Assembly (NCBI GenBank): GCA_946811695.1
Contig: OX328124.1
Location: forward strand, 93,401,176 to 93,465,175
Source of the DNA: Gonocerus acuteangulatus
Taxonomy: Eukaryota > Arthropoda > Insecta > Hemiptera > Coreidae
DNA: 64,000 nucleotides
Reading direction: 5' to 3'
The notes below the pieces were generated by a model. That model was not told where the DNA came from. It worked only from the letters and a program-made list of their open reading frames with translations, and did not search any database. Each line of letters begins with the position of its first letter. Position 1 is the first letter of the stretch. Positions 45,838 to 57,599 of the stretch are shown in pieces. A program made the position numbers and the translations under genes.

Positions 45838-46620
45838 CAAGAAATAGCAAGATTATGGACTGTCTCTGTTCCAGGCATTGTTCTCAACTCCAGTGGCGGC
45901 TAAAGGGGTGGGCTTGGGGGCTTAGCCTCACAAAATAGAAATAGCAAGATTATGCACGATCTCTGTTCCAGGCATTGTTCTCAAATCCAGTGGCGGCTAA
46001 AGGGGTGGGCTTGGGGGCTTAGCCTCACAAAATAGAAATAGCAAGATTATGCACGATCTCTGTTCCAGGCATTGTTCTCAAATCCAGTGGCGGCTAAAGG
46101 GGTGGGTTTGGGGGCTTAGCCTCACAAAATAGAAATAGCAAGATTATGGACGATCTCTGTTCCAGGCATTGTTCTCAAATCCAGTGGCGGCTAAAGGGGT
46201 GGGCTTGGGGGCTTAGCCTCACAAAATAGAAATAGCAAGATTATGCACGATCTCTGTTGCAGGCATTGTTCTCAAATCCAGTGGCGGCTAAAGGGGTGGG
46301 CTTGGGGGCTTAGCCTCACAAAATAGAAATAGCAAGATTATGCACGATCTCTGTTCCAGGCATTGTTCTCAAATCCAGTGGCGGCTAAAGGGGTGGGTTT
46401 GGGGGCTTAGCCTCACAAAATAGAAATAGCAAGATTATGCACGATCTCTGTTCCAGGCATTGTTCTCAAATCCAGTGGCAGCTAGAGGGGTGGGCTTGGG
46501 GGCTTAGCCTCACAAAATAGAAATAGCAAGATTATGCACGATCTCTGTTGCAGGCATTGTTCTCAAATCCAGTGGCGGCTAAAGGGGTGGGCTTGGGGGC
46601 TTAGCCTCACAAAATAGAAA
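45838..46620. repeat. 97-bp tandem repeat, ~8 copies, TE-end-like unit
   Basis: Unit: CCAGTGGCGGCTAAAGGGGT, GGGCTTGGGGGCTTAGCCTC, ACAAAATAGAAATAGCAAGA, TTATGCACGATCTCTGTTCC, AGGCATTGTTCTCAAAT. Copies start at 45889, 45986 and so on with few changes. CAGTGGCGGCT at the unit start resembles hAT-type termini, so the array may have grown from a transposon end. Confidence 0.93.
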
Positions 46621-46669
46621 TTCACAATATTTTTCCGTTAAGTTAGGAAGATAAATTGTTTAGGCAAAT

Positions 46670-46770
<101 letters not shown>

Positions 46771-46980
46771 TTTATTACAAACAAATAAAATGTGCTGCCC
46801 AATTACGATTGATATTTTATTTTACAATTAATTCCACTATTTTTATAACATTTTTCATCTAGACAAAGTTTTTAAATGCATACGTAATGGTTTGTGGCAC
46901 AGTTCGTGCAATCCTGCCTATTTAATAATATATTTTGTTAAAATATATTAAAAAATCAACATTGTGCATTTAAAAAAGGA

Positions 46981-47540
46981 CCGAGTCGCGAATTTCCGTT
47001 CCTATCCCTAGTTTTTTTTTCTTCTTATATTTCGTGGATATGACAGGACCTTTTTGAACAACATCTTGAAGAAAAGCGATATTTTAGGCGTCAAAAGGCA
47101 CAGGAAACTGACTCTGCCCAACTTACACAGAAGCGGAAATTACTCAAACCACCTTTTCGCTCATTCTTCAAAGAAGGCTCTAATTCAACACTACAGGAAT
47201 AGAACTTTACTGTCAAATTTAATTTTTAAAAACGACCAATTAAAACTGATAAAAACGAGCAGAAAGAACCGTCCGAATGACCAATACCAATATATTCGAA
47301 GATTGAAGGACTTCTTTATCTCACTGAGATGGTTTAGAATCATTGTCATAGAGCATTTAGTAATAAGATTTCGAACAGAGTTATTCCACATACCACGAAT
47401 TTCCATCGTTTCCGAGATATTAAAAAAAAAAAATACATATACAAAATATATACATTGTGAAAAGTGACATTTTGTAGTCGGCACTTCCGGATGTCTCGTA
47501 AGCGGGTTTTCTCCCTAAAGAACAAGGAAAATGCAGTAAA
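46981..47540 (+). mobile_element. Helitron-like repeat, copy H (short)
   Basis: Starts 'CCGAGTCGCGAATTTCCGTT', carries 'AAGAACCGTCCGAATGACC', 'CATACCACGAATTTCCATCG', and ends with the conserved 'TTTTGTAGTCGGCACTTCCG' block and 'GCGGGTTTTCTCCCT' hairpin remnant. The (TA)n is reduced to 'ACATATACAAAATATATAC'. Confidence 0.55.
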
Positions 47541-47888
47541 ATATTACTTGTTAAAAATAATGTAACAGGAAACAGAAAATCAAGAAAATAGATGGTATAT
47601 TATGAAGAAAATCAATAGTATTGAGGATTACACTCAAGTACCTCATGACAAAATGGGGAGTTTTGTTTGCAACTTATGTAATATACATCACACAATCAAT
47701 AATTAATTTTCAATACCAGCTGAGTGTGAAAAATTGAAACTTTGCCCTCAGGTCTTGCGGGATTGTTATACAATGATAAAAAATGTACCGATGGAATATT
47801 TTCATGAGCTAATCAAATTGAACTGTGTATGGTAACCGAACATTGATTAAACATCAGGCCTTATTTTCTAGTTTACCTCTTCATGGGT

Positions 47889-48097
47889 ATTTTATTTATT
47901 TATTTTTTTTTTTGCGTCTCACGGCGTATTAACTATTGTGCTGTTAACGCTGGGCTATATACTGGTTGCCACCCTTTTATAATGCCAACAGCACCTGGTC
48001 GGTCACCCATTCAGGTACTTGCCACGCCCGAAGTTCCTGAAGGTTGGTGATCTACGGGAACCGGTTCATTCAACGCGGCTATAGCCGTCGGCTCTTC
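47889..48097 (-). mobile_element. tRNA-derived SINE
   Basis: T-rich start on the plus strand (47890-47912), then 'GGCTATATACTGGTTGCCAC' shared with 49920-49945 (SINE at 49877). The right end (minus-strand 5') reads GACGGCTATAGCCGCGTTGA and GAACCGGTTCCCGTAG, box B-like. Confidence 0.55.
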
Positions 48098-48149
48098 ATG
48101 GTTTGTCTTTTATAAACAACTATTATCCACTTGATATACACATCTTACC

Positions 48150-48217
48150 TATCTTATGACACTAATAATTGTGTAACTAAAAATTTTTAGTTACACAATT
48201 ATTAGTGTCATAAGATA
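48150..48217. repeat. Perfect 68-bp palindrome (2 x 34, no spacer)
   Basis: TATCTTATGACACTAATAAT TGTGTAACTAAAAA is followed immediately by its exact reverse complement. Perfect arms without a spacer are unusual for old DNA and suggest a recent origin; could equally be an assembly or hairpin-repair product. Confidence 0.9.
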
Positions 48218-48219
48218 TA

Positions 48220-49370
48220 CAAATTATATTTATGATTATTTATAGCCTTTTAAAGATCTAAGATTATTCGTGATTGGATTATTTTTACCATAGTTTTATG
48301 GCAATTTCTAAAAGCCTCTTTTACATTCCTTGCTATATTTAGTTGCCTGATAAATGTTTCATCTTACGGGCACTCCTCTATAACGTGACATATATTTAAA
48401 ACTAGGGAGCATAGCGGTTGTTGTTCTTTTGCAATAAAGTGGCTACATGCCAACAGCCTGTGGCCTATGCGAAGTCATTAATTAATGTTTCAAATTTGTT
48501 TAAACGTTTCGTGACTTGTTTGTCATTTTGTGTCATAACCGTGTCCAATTCATCCAGCCTTCTTTAATTTCAGAGATCTGCCGTTAGCGGATATATATAC
48601 TCGTATATATGGAGAGAGATTTTTAAAGTTGAGTTTTGCTGCGTTGTAGGTAGATTCGATGAAAACGTTCTCCAAATTTCTTTTATAAGTTCAACCTTAA
48701 TAGCCCCTACAACTCTTGTGTACTAAAATGTAATGTTTCCCGTGTACCAACCGACTCCCTCAGGGAAGGTCGAAAAAATTTCTGTCTCTCTCTAGCGCCT
48801 TCACCATACAGTTCGTTAAAAAAAAATGGCCTCGTTTGTCATTTCTATTGCTTTTGCACAAGTTATCTTTCACCTTTATTGAGAAAAGTTTTCCTCGAGC
48901 TCTACCAAATGTTCTTCAGTATTGATGTACGGTTTTCATTATTTTCGTTGCCCTTGATGTATGTGTTTTATTCTCTCCTAGATTTTTTCCCTCAACTTAT
49001 TGTAATTTCAATTATTCCACCTTATATTATATAAAGATATGTGATTTGAAGTTGGCAAGAAGCACTAAGGATTTACGAAAACAGTCGAGTATACAGAGTA
49101 AGTGCCATAATTTCAATCCTTTATTTGGAAACATTTAATAAACAGGCTGGCGACAACTAATTATTTTTAAATCACTTATGGGCACCTAACATTGCTTAAT
49201 TTTAGATCAATATGAAGCTATATCGTCCGTCTGAAGCCATTCGATAATTTAGCTTTATGCTGCGAAATGAATCAGTAGATTAATTGGCAAGGAATCTGTG
49301 TAAGAACGGACAATTCGGCCTCAGGTAGATTTTTCATAAATAAAAATGTATATTTATATTTTACGAATAT
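48220..49370. other. Unassigned intronic DNA with Helitron-like remnant
   Basis: 48590-48730 ('GAGAGAGATTTTTAAAGTTG', 'TAGGTAGATTCGATGAAAAC', 'TAAGTTCAACCTTAATAGCC') resembles the 3' block of copies F and L. The remainder is unassigned. Confidence 0.35.
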
Positions 49371-49374
49371 TTAT

Positions 49375-49435
49375 TTTGCGCGAAGGATGCGTCAAAGATG
49401 CCGAAGCAAAACATATAAAGAAGTGAAGATATGAT
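49375..49435 (+). other. Degenerate hammerhead-unit relic
   Basis: 'GCGTCAAAGATGCCGAAGCA' then 'AAACATATAAAGAAGTGAAG' parallels 'GCGTCAAGAGACGCGAAACA' and the downstream of unit 1, but the CUGANGA core and GAAAC are altered, so it cannot be active. Confidence 0.35.
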
Positions 49436-49876
49436 AGTGATCTTGCATCGGATATGATAATCTTGATCGGTCGAGATGATAACTGCAGTAACTCTCGCGA
49501 AGTTTAATTTGTAGAGATCTTTCAACTCCATGGTCAATTATTGATATTTTTGCAGCTTCTTGGCAATATGCTTTCCGGAACTCTATAGTGACACAATAAT
49601 AGTTTTTCTTTCAAGGAAAAATAAGATAAATTGACAAAAAAGATAAAAATGCAAGTAAGAAGGAGATTAAAATCCTTGAGCCACAGTGACAGAATGGAAG
49701 AATGTAGAATAGAAAAAATTGGAGACTAGTACACTACTACAGACCTAATCAAGATCAAGAGTCACCTTCCAGCTCAGAACACCAGGAATAAGACCATTAA
49801 AAAACAGAGATTAAACAAATGTAACATGGAGGTTGAGCAGACCAAGGATAGTTTTTGGCATTCAAAATTAAAAAGT

Positions 49877-50085
49877 TTTTTTTTTTTTTTTTTGTCTCGG
49901 CATTTAGGACATTAACGGCGAGATATCTACTGGTTACCATCCTTCCTAAATATTCATAGTGCAGCTGGTAATATTCTCAAAGGCCTTGAAATGAGAAAAA
50001 TATTTGCTGAAGATGGGACTCGAATCCCCATCTCCTGCATGATAATCTAAGGCGTAAGCTTCTAAACCACCAGGGGCCTCTTATT
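49877..50085 (-). mobile_element. tRNA-derived SINE
   Basis: T run at 49877-49893 (A tail on minus), 'GGCGAGATATCTACTGGTTA' body, and minus-strand head GGCCCCTGGTGGTTTAGAAG (box A-like) with GGGATTCGAGTCCC (box B). Confidence 0.8.
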
Positions 50086-50430
50086 TATGTTATTACCACC
50101 AAGTACATTTAATAATGGATTATATTTAAGATAGTATATAAAAATATTGGGCACAGTGAAATATATAACCCATAGGATTTTTTTGTAAGAATATCATTTA
50201 AACGTGTGTTTTCAGTTTATATCATTTTATCACATTAGAATAGACTTAGTACAGCATTTTAACAATAAAGACTTAAAAAGAATTAGGAAATCATAAAATT
50301 TTATATGAAATTAAGTAAGTCAAAAGAATTATACTCTTAATCATACGGTTCAAATATATTTCCCTTACATTTCAAATACCGATAGCAGAAAATATAAATA
50401 CCGTAGAAACCATGTCATTAATAAACAAAT

Positions 50431-51077
50431 TGTGGAGATGTAATGACTGGACAGGTGACCACTGGCGACCAATGAGAAGCATCCAGCAATAGCCAATAGG
50501 AACGAGCGCTCAGCCGAGCTTCCCCGACTTCGACCGAGGCGCCCCGACCTTGGCCTATGACTAGGGGCGTTCCTGCTGGCCAGAACACATTCCGATCCGG
50601 CGCTCTCTCCAGGACACTCCAGCTCTCTCAGGACACTCAAGCTCTCTCAGGACACTCAAGCTCTCTCAGGACCAGCCTCCCCATGCACTCAGGATCAAGA
50701 ACCTAACTACCTGCTCGACCTCTCTCTCGATCTCTCGCTGGACAAAGCACGAAGCCGCCGTCTCGATGTCCCCAGTGGTCAAGCCAGCCTCCAGTCATTA
50801 CACTCCCGACTCCTACTTCCCCCACCTCTAGTCAATACCTGGCTTATTTATTTACTTCCTTACCCATCTCACTCCTGCTTCGAGGAACGGCTACGGCTCA
50901 GTACCGAACACCTTCTCCCCGACTCAGTGGAACAGCTAAGGCCTAGTACCTAGTCGGTATCCCCCAGGTTCAAGGAAGCGCCCTTACCGGGACACAGTAC
51001 TTACCTGGCTACCTTCTCCCGACACATCCCTCCAACCCTTCCTAGCCTACCTTTAGTAGCGACAACCATCCGCTACA
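50431..51077. mobile_element. Solo LTR candidate, 647 bp, GC-rich
   Basis: The segment begins TGTGGAGATGTAATG and ends ATCCGCTACA, i.e. TGT...ACA, with a 4-bp direct repeat AAAT at 50427-50430 and 51078-51081, as expected of Ty3/Gypsy-type LTRs. It is much richer in G+C than its surroundings, has two CCAAT boxes (50471, 50498) and a 19-bp tandem (AGGACACTCAAGCTCTCTC, about four copies at 50610-50680). No primer-binding site or internal gag/pol follows on either side, hence solo. Orientation is unresolved. Confidence 0.55.
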
Positions 51078-51209
51078 AAATCAATTATTATTATTATTAT
51101 TGTTTTAAATTGGTTAAAGTCCATTGAATTCTTGCATAAATCGCATACTTAAAGGCCTTAACAATTATTAGTTCATTATGATATGACTATATTATGGTCT
51201 CATAAATAC

Positions 51210-52094
51210 CTCTGATATTCCATTGATGTCATCGCATCTCTCTGTTGTGTTAAATTTTAACATTTTGAACTTCGGTCTTTCTGCAATAAACGGTTCATTT
51301 GTGATTCTGTGTACCTCTAGAATGTGTTTCGTTGGTTTCGACAAGTCTAGAGAAGGCTTATACAATCTTTTTCTGACGTACTGTTTCTTAAGCCGTTCGA
51401 AGTATCGCATCACAACGTCAGTGGGTTTCATTGTATTCCTGCTGAAGTTCCCAATCAAAGCCAAATTCAAATCTACAATGTTTGCCAAGTCCTCTCCTGT
51501 CAAATGTGATTTTCTTGTCGGTATCTCATACAAAATTGGTACGACATTCGGTTCAACATTGTTTATGACGCTCTTTGATGTACTCAAAATATGTTTTTCA
51601 TTTTCACTTAGGCATAATGCGTTACTTTTAGAATTTTTATAGCTTATGTTAGTAGGTTCAGATATGTTTAAATAATTCTTTGTAATGCCGTTTGTGACTT
51701 GAAGTAATGTTTTCTGATTTTTGATGACTGGAGAAATTGTGTTGTTTCTCGAAAAAAAATTTACACTGCATTGACCTATATTTTTTGGTTTAGCATTGAG
51801 ACTTCGTAATTGATCGGGCTCATGGGACGCAAAAATCATAGGAATGGACGTTATAGCCAACAAATTTTTCATTATTTTATTTCCAACTAAATTGTTTTTC
51901 GGTACGTTTTGGTTTATGTTATTTTGTGCCATTATAGGAATCCTACTTCCAGGGGAAATACTTCCAATACTACTTTCTGTCGTATAAATCGTACCATTTT
52001 GATTTTTGTTTTCTAATGGACAGGATGTTTTGTCAGAAAAACCAATGAAGTCAAGAACATATCTTAATACACTCGGGTATGACGATTTAGGAAC
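51210..52094 (-). CDS. Exon 3 of unidentified minus-strand gene
   Basis: Acceptor TTTTTTTTCAG at 52095-52096, phase 0, 295 codons (885 nt). It reads VPKSSYPSVLRYVLDFIGFS at the start, VVPILYEIPTRKSHLTGEDL near residue 185, and a basic, less repetitive C-terminal part (MRYFERLKKQYVRKRLYKP, TNEPFIAERPKFKMLKF). Several N-glycosylation sequons (NGT, NNT, NIS, NFS, NTT) suggest an extracellular or lumenal protein. The donor GAG|GTATTT at 51209 leaves phase 0, suiting exon 4; if unused, the frame stops at 51192. No transmembrane segment is evident. I recognise no domain. Confidence 0.7.
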
Positions 52095-52208
52095 CTGAAA
52101 AAAAATAAATGTCTTAATTATGAAAAATTCCAAAATTTTATTTAAACCCTATTTTTTAAATCAAGGAAACTTGATAAATTTCAAGATACTTGATCAAATT
52201 TTCAAAGA

Positions 52209-52209
<1 letters not shown>

Positions 52210-52266
<57 letters not shown>

Positions 52267-52690
52267 CGACACAGATCGAGAGAGAGATTTTTAAGTTCAC
52301 TTTTCGTGCATAACACCAATTTCTAAAAACTTTTACTGGCAAATAAATTTCTCTACTATAAACAATTTAAGAAATAACAAGCAATAAAAGTACGTCACAC
52401 AGAAGCTGCATAACTAAGCACATTCCTCAGAATTTGGTAGGGTCGAGTGCATTTCTGAATAATTTGCTTCAACTAACCTATATAGATAAATAAAATAGAA
52501 ATTTGCTCTTTTGCTTTTATGACCAGCTGGTTTAATTATTAATATTGTAATTAATTTCCCTCCAGATTTTTGTGTATGCGTGGCACTACACTACGTAATA
52601 GATACAGAAAGCTTCACACATTCATCTGTTGATCTTGATGAGTTTCGCGAACAAACGTTTGGCAGAAGAATTCAATTCAAACATAGTACA
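52210..52690. repeat. (TA)n plus Helitron-like fragments (copy J)
   Basis: (TA)n 52210-52263 followed by 'GATCGAGAGAGAGATTTTTA' and then a diverged copy of the F/L start: 'TACGTCACACAGAAGCTGCA', 'AACTAAGCACATTCCTCAG', 'TTACACATG' region (52390-52610). Confidence 0.5.
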
Positions 52691-52693
52691 AAG

Positions 52694-52828
52694 TTAATAC
52701 GGTTAATCCCTATCTCCATAGGGAGAACCCGCTTATGAGGTTGACCTCATGACGCGATCCGGACGAGCCGAATAGAAACATTCTCGTTTCAGACCCTATG
52801 GATCACGAAAATATAGGTGGCTAAAATT

Positions 52829-52882
<54 letters not shown>

Positions 52883-54147
52883 TATATATATTTATATATA
52901 TGCTTGTCTGTTCGCGCTCTAGCAAGCTCAAAAATGGTCCGATTTTGATGAAATTTGGTACAAAAATCTTTCGTCTGATTTGTAAGGTCAAGTTCGTTAG
53001 CCAGCAGAATCCGCCTACTGAAAGATAGTGTTTGTGGCGAAATTCGCGCAAAAAAATTCGTAACGCTTACGTTTTTGAGTTTATATGCTTGCAGGTACTT
53101 GTTTTATATGTTTCTTAACATAGGAAAACGAATGAAACCATTTTCAAGGCGATATCTCTAACCGTTACTGAGAAAAGAGGAATCAATGTTTTTGTAAGTC
53201 ATTATTTTTTTGTGGGTACTTAGAATCGCGGGGTTTAGTTGAAATATTTTCTGCATCTTGGAAATTAATTCCACCCGATATATTTAAATTTTAGTTATAT
53301 TTGGAGTTAAGGAAGTATGCGAAAACATTTTTTTTTTATTAATAGACATGAAAAGTTTTCGGATCTTTATACATTTTTCGTAAATATCTCGATAACAGTT
53401 GGGAAATCGTGGTAAGTGGAAGGAAACCATTCGAATGCTTACTAAATTCTCTACAAAAAATGTTCTGAAGCAATATTCGATGGGGCAACGTCAATCAGAG
53501 ATATAAGCGCTTAAAGCTTACAAAGTGTTAAAAAAGTCTATTGAAACGGTTTTTCTTTTCGTTTATCTCACTTTGTAGTTGGTTGTTTCTTGTTTTAAAT
53601 TGCATTTATCAGTAAAATTAGTATAGTAGTATAATAAGCTAAGAAGCGGTGAAAGGTTTTGGTAATAAAAAGTTTGGAGTGGCTGTGGTAATCAAGATGG
53701 CTGTGGCTAATCATGATGACGTAGTTTTTTTTAATTCTGTCTATATAACCTTCCTCATAGCCTCCAACTGAAGTTATTGTTATTTCTTATTTTATGGAAA
53801 GATTTAACCCACGACAGAATTGAATTTTATTCGCCATAAAGCAAAAATTTACAGTTGATTATAACAATAAAACGAATTTGCTAGTAAAACAAGATACCTA
53901 AAATGACAAAGAATTTTCGGTTCTTTGGAATAGAGCCTTCTGAGCAGTATTCGTAGAGTGAGTACGTTTTCAGTACATAATTGTATTGACTTATTCAGCC
54001 TTCCTCAAGAATGAGGATTAAGAATTATCCGTATTATTCAGTGTAAGTTGGCTACTGTCAGTTTCCTGTGATTTGTGATGCTAATCTATTCCATTTATTC
54101 GAGATGTACGTAACCGCGCTAAGATGACGCAGTTCCTGCGAGTCGGT
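52694..54147 (-). mobile_element. Helitron-like repeat, copy K (both ends present)
   Basis: On the minus strand it starts CCGACTCGCAGGAACTGCGT (54147-54128) and CATCTTAGCGCGGTTA, the same 5' end as copy D. It ends with (TA)n (52830-52877), 'GTCGGC'-like block and a 'CCCTATGGAGATAGGGATT' hairpin near 52694. Internal blocks 'GGTCCGATTTTGATGAAATT' and 'GGGAAATCGTGGTAAGTGGA' match copies C and G. Lies in intron 2 of the minus-strand gene. Confidence 0.65.
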
Positions 54148-54149
54148 CT

Positions 54150-55270
54150 TTTTTTTATGTTAAATTACTCTCCAAACAAAACCATAAAAGGGATTTATAT
54201 TTCCCAGAAATTACATTTCCTTAAAGAAATGACCAGGTCAGATTATAATAGTTTTCAGAATATATCTTTACTATCATACTAGCTTTAAAGTTACATTAAA
54301 ATAAGACAAAAAATACGGCTTCCTGTTGTACATTTATATTTTAGTACTAAAAGGAGTTCAAAATTAAATAAATAAATAAATGGAGCTCAGATAAACCAGG
54401 ACCAATATGCGTCTCTCAAAAATGGTCTCTCATCAGTTGAGGGCGTTGTAAAGCGAATCACTCTACACGAACCACACCGTTCAGGGAAGTTTTTCAGAGA
54501 CCTACTTCAAATATACTAAGTTCGTTTCCTTTTATTACATGCTGCACTAATTTGAAACAAATAAATTCACATTTTATTGGATACAAATTACTGCCTTTAG
54601 GGCTTTCTACCAATTTTCCCTGGAATAAACTACCTACGAATAATCTACCTGGTTCTCTACCTAAACATAAACTAGTTGATTATATATGGTTTTACATCAA
54701 CGTGGAAGCTCTTTTAGCACTACCTGCTGAAAAAAAAATTATGTAGAAAAATGACAAGAAGGACAAGAACTTTCGACCAGTTAAGGTTCAACAGGGCTAT
54801 CGTAGTGCAAAAAATTATTTATTTATTGGCTTTCAGCTAACGAACAAGTATTATGTACCACCAGAGGAAGCCGACCGTAATTCCGTTGAAATTTCGGGTT
54901 AAAACACCACAACGATGCTGATACGTGGTGTGTAAATGACTTGATGAGACTGGCAACGTACTATTCGATCTAGCAACACACGAGGAGACGGGCTTGGAGT
55001 GGCGGAAGGGGAACATGTGATCTGCCTTTAGTACGGGTTCGAACTCGCACGGATCATTTGCTTGGCCCTAGCGATTTTTTTTCCAATGTTTTTCTCTTGC
55101 GTTCCTAAAATTATTTACAATTTGGTGAAACGGTGTACCATCAGACTTTTGGCCAATAAAAAAATTCCTGTGGCTCCTGAACTCCTTTTTCGCCTGACTT
55201 ATTTCTCTTCCTAATTTTAAAAAAATCACCTTACGGTAACTCATTTTGAGACAGTCGAAAACATTCAACA
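54150..55270. other. Unassigned intronic DNA
   Basis: 'CCAGAGGAAGCCGACCGTAA' with 'GTTGAAATTTCGGG' (54860-54897) resembles the eroded hammerhead core downstream of Penelope elements (compare 39362). The 64-codon ORF at 54552-54746 is not recognised and lacks support. Confidence 0.35.
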
Positions 55271-55273
55271 GTC

Positions 55274-56174
55274 CATCACGCAGGAGCTGCATAACTAAGC
55301 ACTTTCCTCAGAATTTGGGTAGTGTAGACTGCTTTCCAGAACAATTTGCTTAAAATATCCTACATAAATAAAATAAAAACATGAATAGTTCTCTTTTAAA
55401 TTGGTAATGAGTAACTGATCAATTATTAATTTGCTTCCAGAGTTATGTTTACACATGGTACCTATTGCACTACGTAATAAATACAAAAAACCTCATATTA
55501 TCGTATTTTGATCTAACGCAGGAACAGGATATAGTCCCTCTAGTGGTAGAAAGCGCTCCTTGCGGCGGCTTTGTGAACCTACGTCTGGCGGGCTTTTCTG
55601 TTGAAATATTTTACAAAGTAAACCCCCGCTTTCCGATTGACCGATTCAGCTCATTTTTACAACACTTCTTTCTCATGAGTTACCCACGACGTATACCGCG
55701 TTTCGTTACAATACAGCAGAAATTAAAACCGGTATGTGTATATTAGGAATTTGGGTCCAGAGTAAGCCCCCTCTTCTAAAGAAACGATTTAGTTTGTTTT
55801 TACAACACACATTTACCTGGAGATTACCACTACGAATACCGAGTTTCGTCTGAATATACCAAAAATCACGGCTGGTAGTGGCGAATTGGTATTGTGGGTC
55901 CGGAGTAAACCCCCCCTTCTAATGAACCGATTTAGTTCATTTTTATATCTCGCTTTTCTCTCTATATTACCACTACGAATACCAAGTTTCGTTGAAATAT
56001 AACACATATTTTGGCTGACATAGTCAAATTAGTGTTTTGGGTTCGGGGTAAACCCCCCCTTCAGGTGGACCGACTTTGGTGGTTAACGAACTCGTTCAAT
56101 CGTTTGCTAATTGAATGCTAAATACCAAGTTTCGTGACGAAAAAACAAAAACTCTGGCCGCTATCGTGTTAACA

Positions 56175-56209
<35 letters not shown>

Positions 56210-56316
56210 TTTAACGGGGGTCATTTTCGGTGTCTACTAGGTAGGATCGATAAAGATTTGAAGAAATTTTTCAACCAACCTCAATAGCTACTTTCCTTCG
56301 GAGGAAAGCGCTAAAA
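55274..56316 (+). mobile_element. Helitron-like repeat, copy L (second subfamily)
   Basis: Starts TCACGCAGGAGCTGCATAAC and ends with (TA)n, 'TTTTAACGGGGGTCATTTTC', hairpin CTTTCCTTCGGAGGAAAG and CGCTAA. Nearly identical to copy F where they overlap. It additionally holds three tandem-like modules of 'AAACCCCCCCTTC..GACCGA.TT' and 'ACCACTACGAATACCAAGTTTCG' type (55740-56080). Confidence 0.7.
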
Positions 56317-56319
56317 GCC

Positions 56320-56620
56320 TGTAACCGACCAGAAGAAGGCTATTCCAGTATTGGAGATCCAGCTACGCTAAGAGGAGTGGAAGAACCGTCTCCAGCGCTG
56401 TGTGCCTTCTGAAGGAAGTAATTTTCAAAAATCTACAATTGCAATTTTATCTGAAAAAAAATATGTAAAAAATAGCCTAATTTCTTACTTTATAGACCAT
56501 GTATGTAGGAAGTAGGAGGAGATGGAACCCCCTCATCGAGGTTAAAAGGGGGTTAAAGGTTAGAAGGAAAAACTAAATAAAATTCAAAGCTCGAAAAGTA
56601 CGCTCTAAGTTAATTATTTA
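56320..56620. other. Unassigned intronic DNA
   Basis: A GC-richer patch 'GGAGTGGAAGAACCGTCTCC' near 56375; no element recognised. Confidence 0.3.
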
Positions 56621-56621
56621 C

Positions 56622-57584
56622 CTGAAGTACTAGTTTTGAGTCATTTGTTGCTTGAGTGAGTTTGGTGATTTTTGTGGGATTTCCTGGCAATGAGTTATTC
56701 GATTTTGTCCGAAGTGGATTTTTTTCTTCAGTGATTTTACTTAAATTTACTTGCAACATTGCTTCTTTTTCTCTACTATTTTTAATTATGGTTGGGTTAA
56801 TAATCAGCGATTCATTGTGATTCATATATATTTGAGAATTTTCTCTTCCATTTTTGTTTTGGTTGATTCCAATGGTCTTAAATTCCTTGTCCGTTGTTGC
56901 AGTAATAATGCTTTCAACATGTTGTACTCGGTCATCGTAAGATGGTATTTCGAATACGATTGGCACTGGGGATTTCATTGTTGTAATAGAATACTTATCC
57001 ATATTCCCTAGCATTTTATATTCTACAGTAATATCTGAAGAGTAAGGAATTTCTTCAGTGCTTCGAGCTGGAACAATATCTTCTTTTGGTTGAGTGTCGT
57101 TCGAAATTGATTGATTAATGAGAATCATAGAAGTAGGTAAATCAAGGAGCGTCACTTCTGACAACCCTTCAGCTGATGTATACAAAGAGGTAGAGGAACC
57201 ATCCAGATTTTTTGTAATGTGCTCAAAATATGTCACTTCCTGTATGGACACATTGGATAAAGGAGTTATATCATCTTTTGCGCTATAACTCATTTCCTTT
57301 TTGGTTATATCCTCCACAAAATACGGCACTTTTAACAATGAATTATTTCCAATGTCATTGCGCACTTGAAAAGCAGGTACAGTTACTTGTGTTGAACTAA
57401 AATCTTTTACTGAATAATTACCAATAAACGTTGTAGCACTAAAATTTGTTAATCGGATTTGTGGATTTTTTACATGAGGATCCATAGTTCCAATAACAGA
57501 CTCGTTATGTCCATGTGATTTGCTGAAGTTCATCCAATGTGAAAACAGTCCTCTGACCGAATTGCTAGGTTTTGCGCTAGCCAC
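56622..57584 (-). CDS. Exon 2 of unidentified minus-strand gene
   Basis: Acceptor TTGTTTTCCAG at 57585-57586, donor CAG|GTAAAT at 56621, phase 0 on both sides, 963 nt = 321 codons without a stop. It begins VASAKPSNSVRGLFSHWMNF and is rich in Ser, Thr, Asn and Ile, with about ten N-glycosylation sequons (NFS, NYS, NNS, NVS, NQS, NES, NLS, NDS). SPVPIVFEIPSYDDR near residue 208 echoes VVPILYEIPTRKSH in exon 3. Low-complexity, mucin-like or extracellular linker character is likely; no known domain. The two strong splice sites and absence of stops across nearly 1 kb of AT-rich DNA make it a very probable real exon. Confidence 0.8.
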
Positions 57585-57599
57585 CTGGAAAACAATAAA

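Noticed and set aside
50365..50640. 91-codon minus-strand ORF in GC-rich DNA
   Set aside because: It lies within the LTR candidate and is explained by its high G+C content and tandem repeats.
51223..51642. 139-codon plus-strand ORF opposite exon 3
   Set aside because: It is the antisense shadow of exon 3, which has the splice borders.
54425..54470. Hammerhead-like CTGATGA on the minus strand
   Set aside because: No GAAA follows a stem II hairpin, so the core is incomplete.
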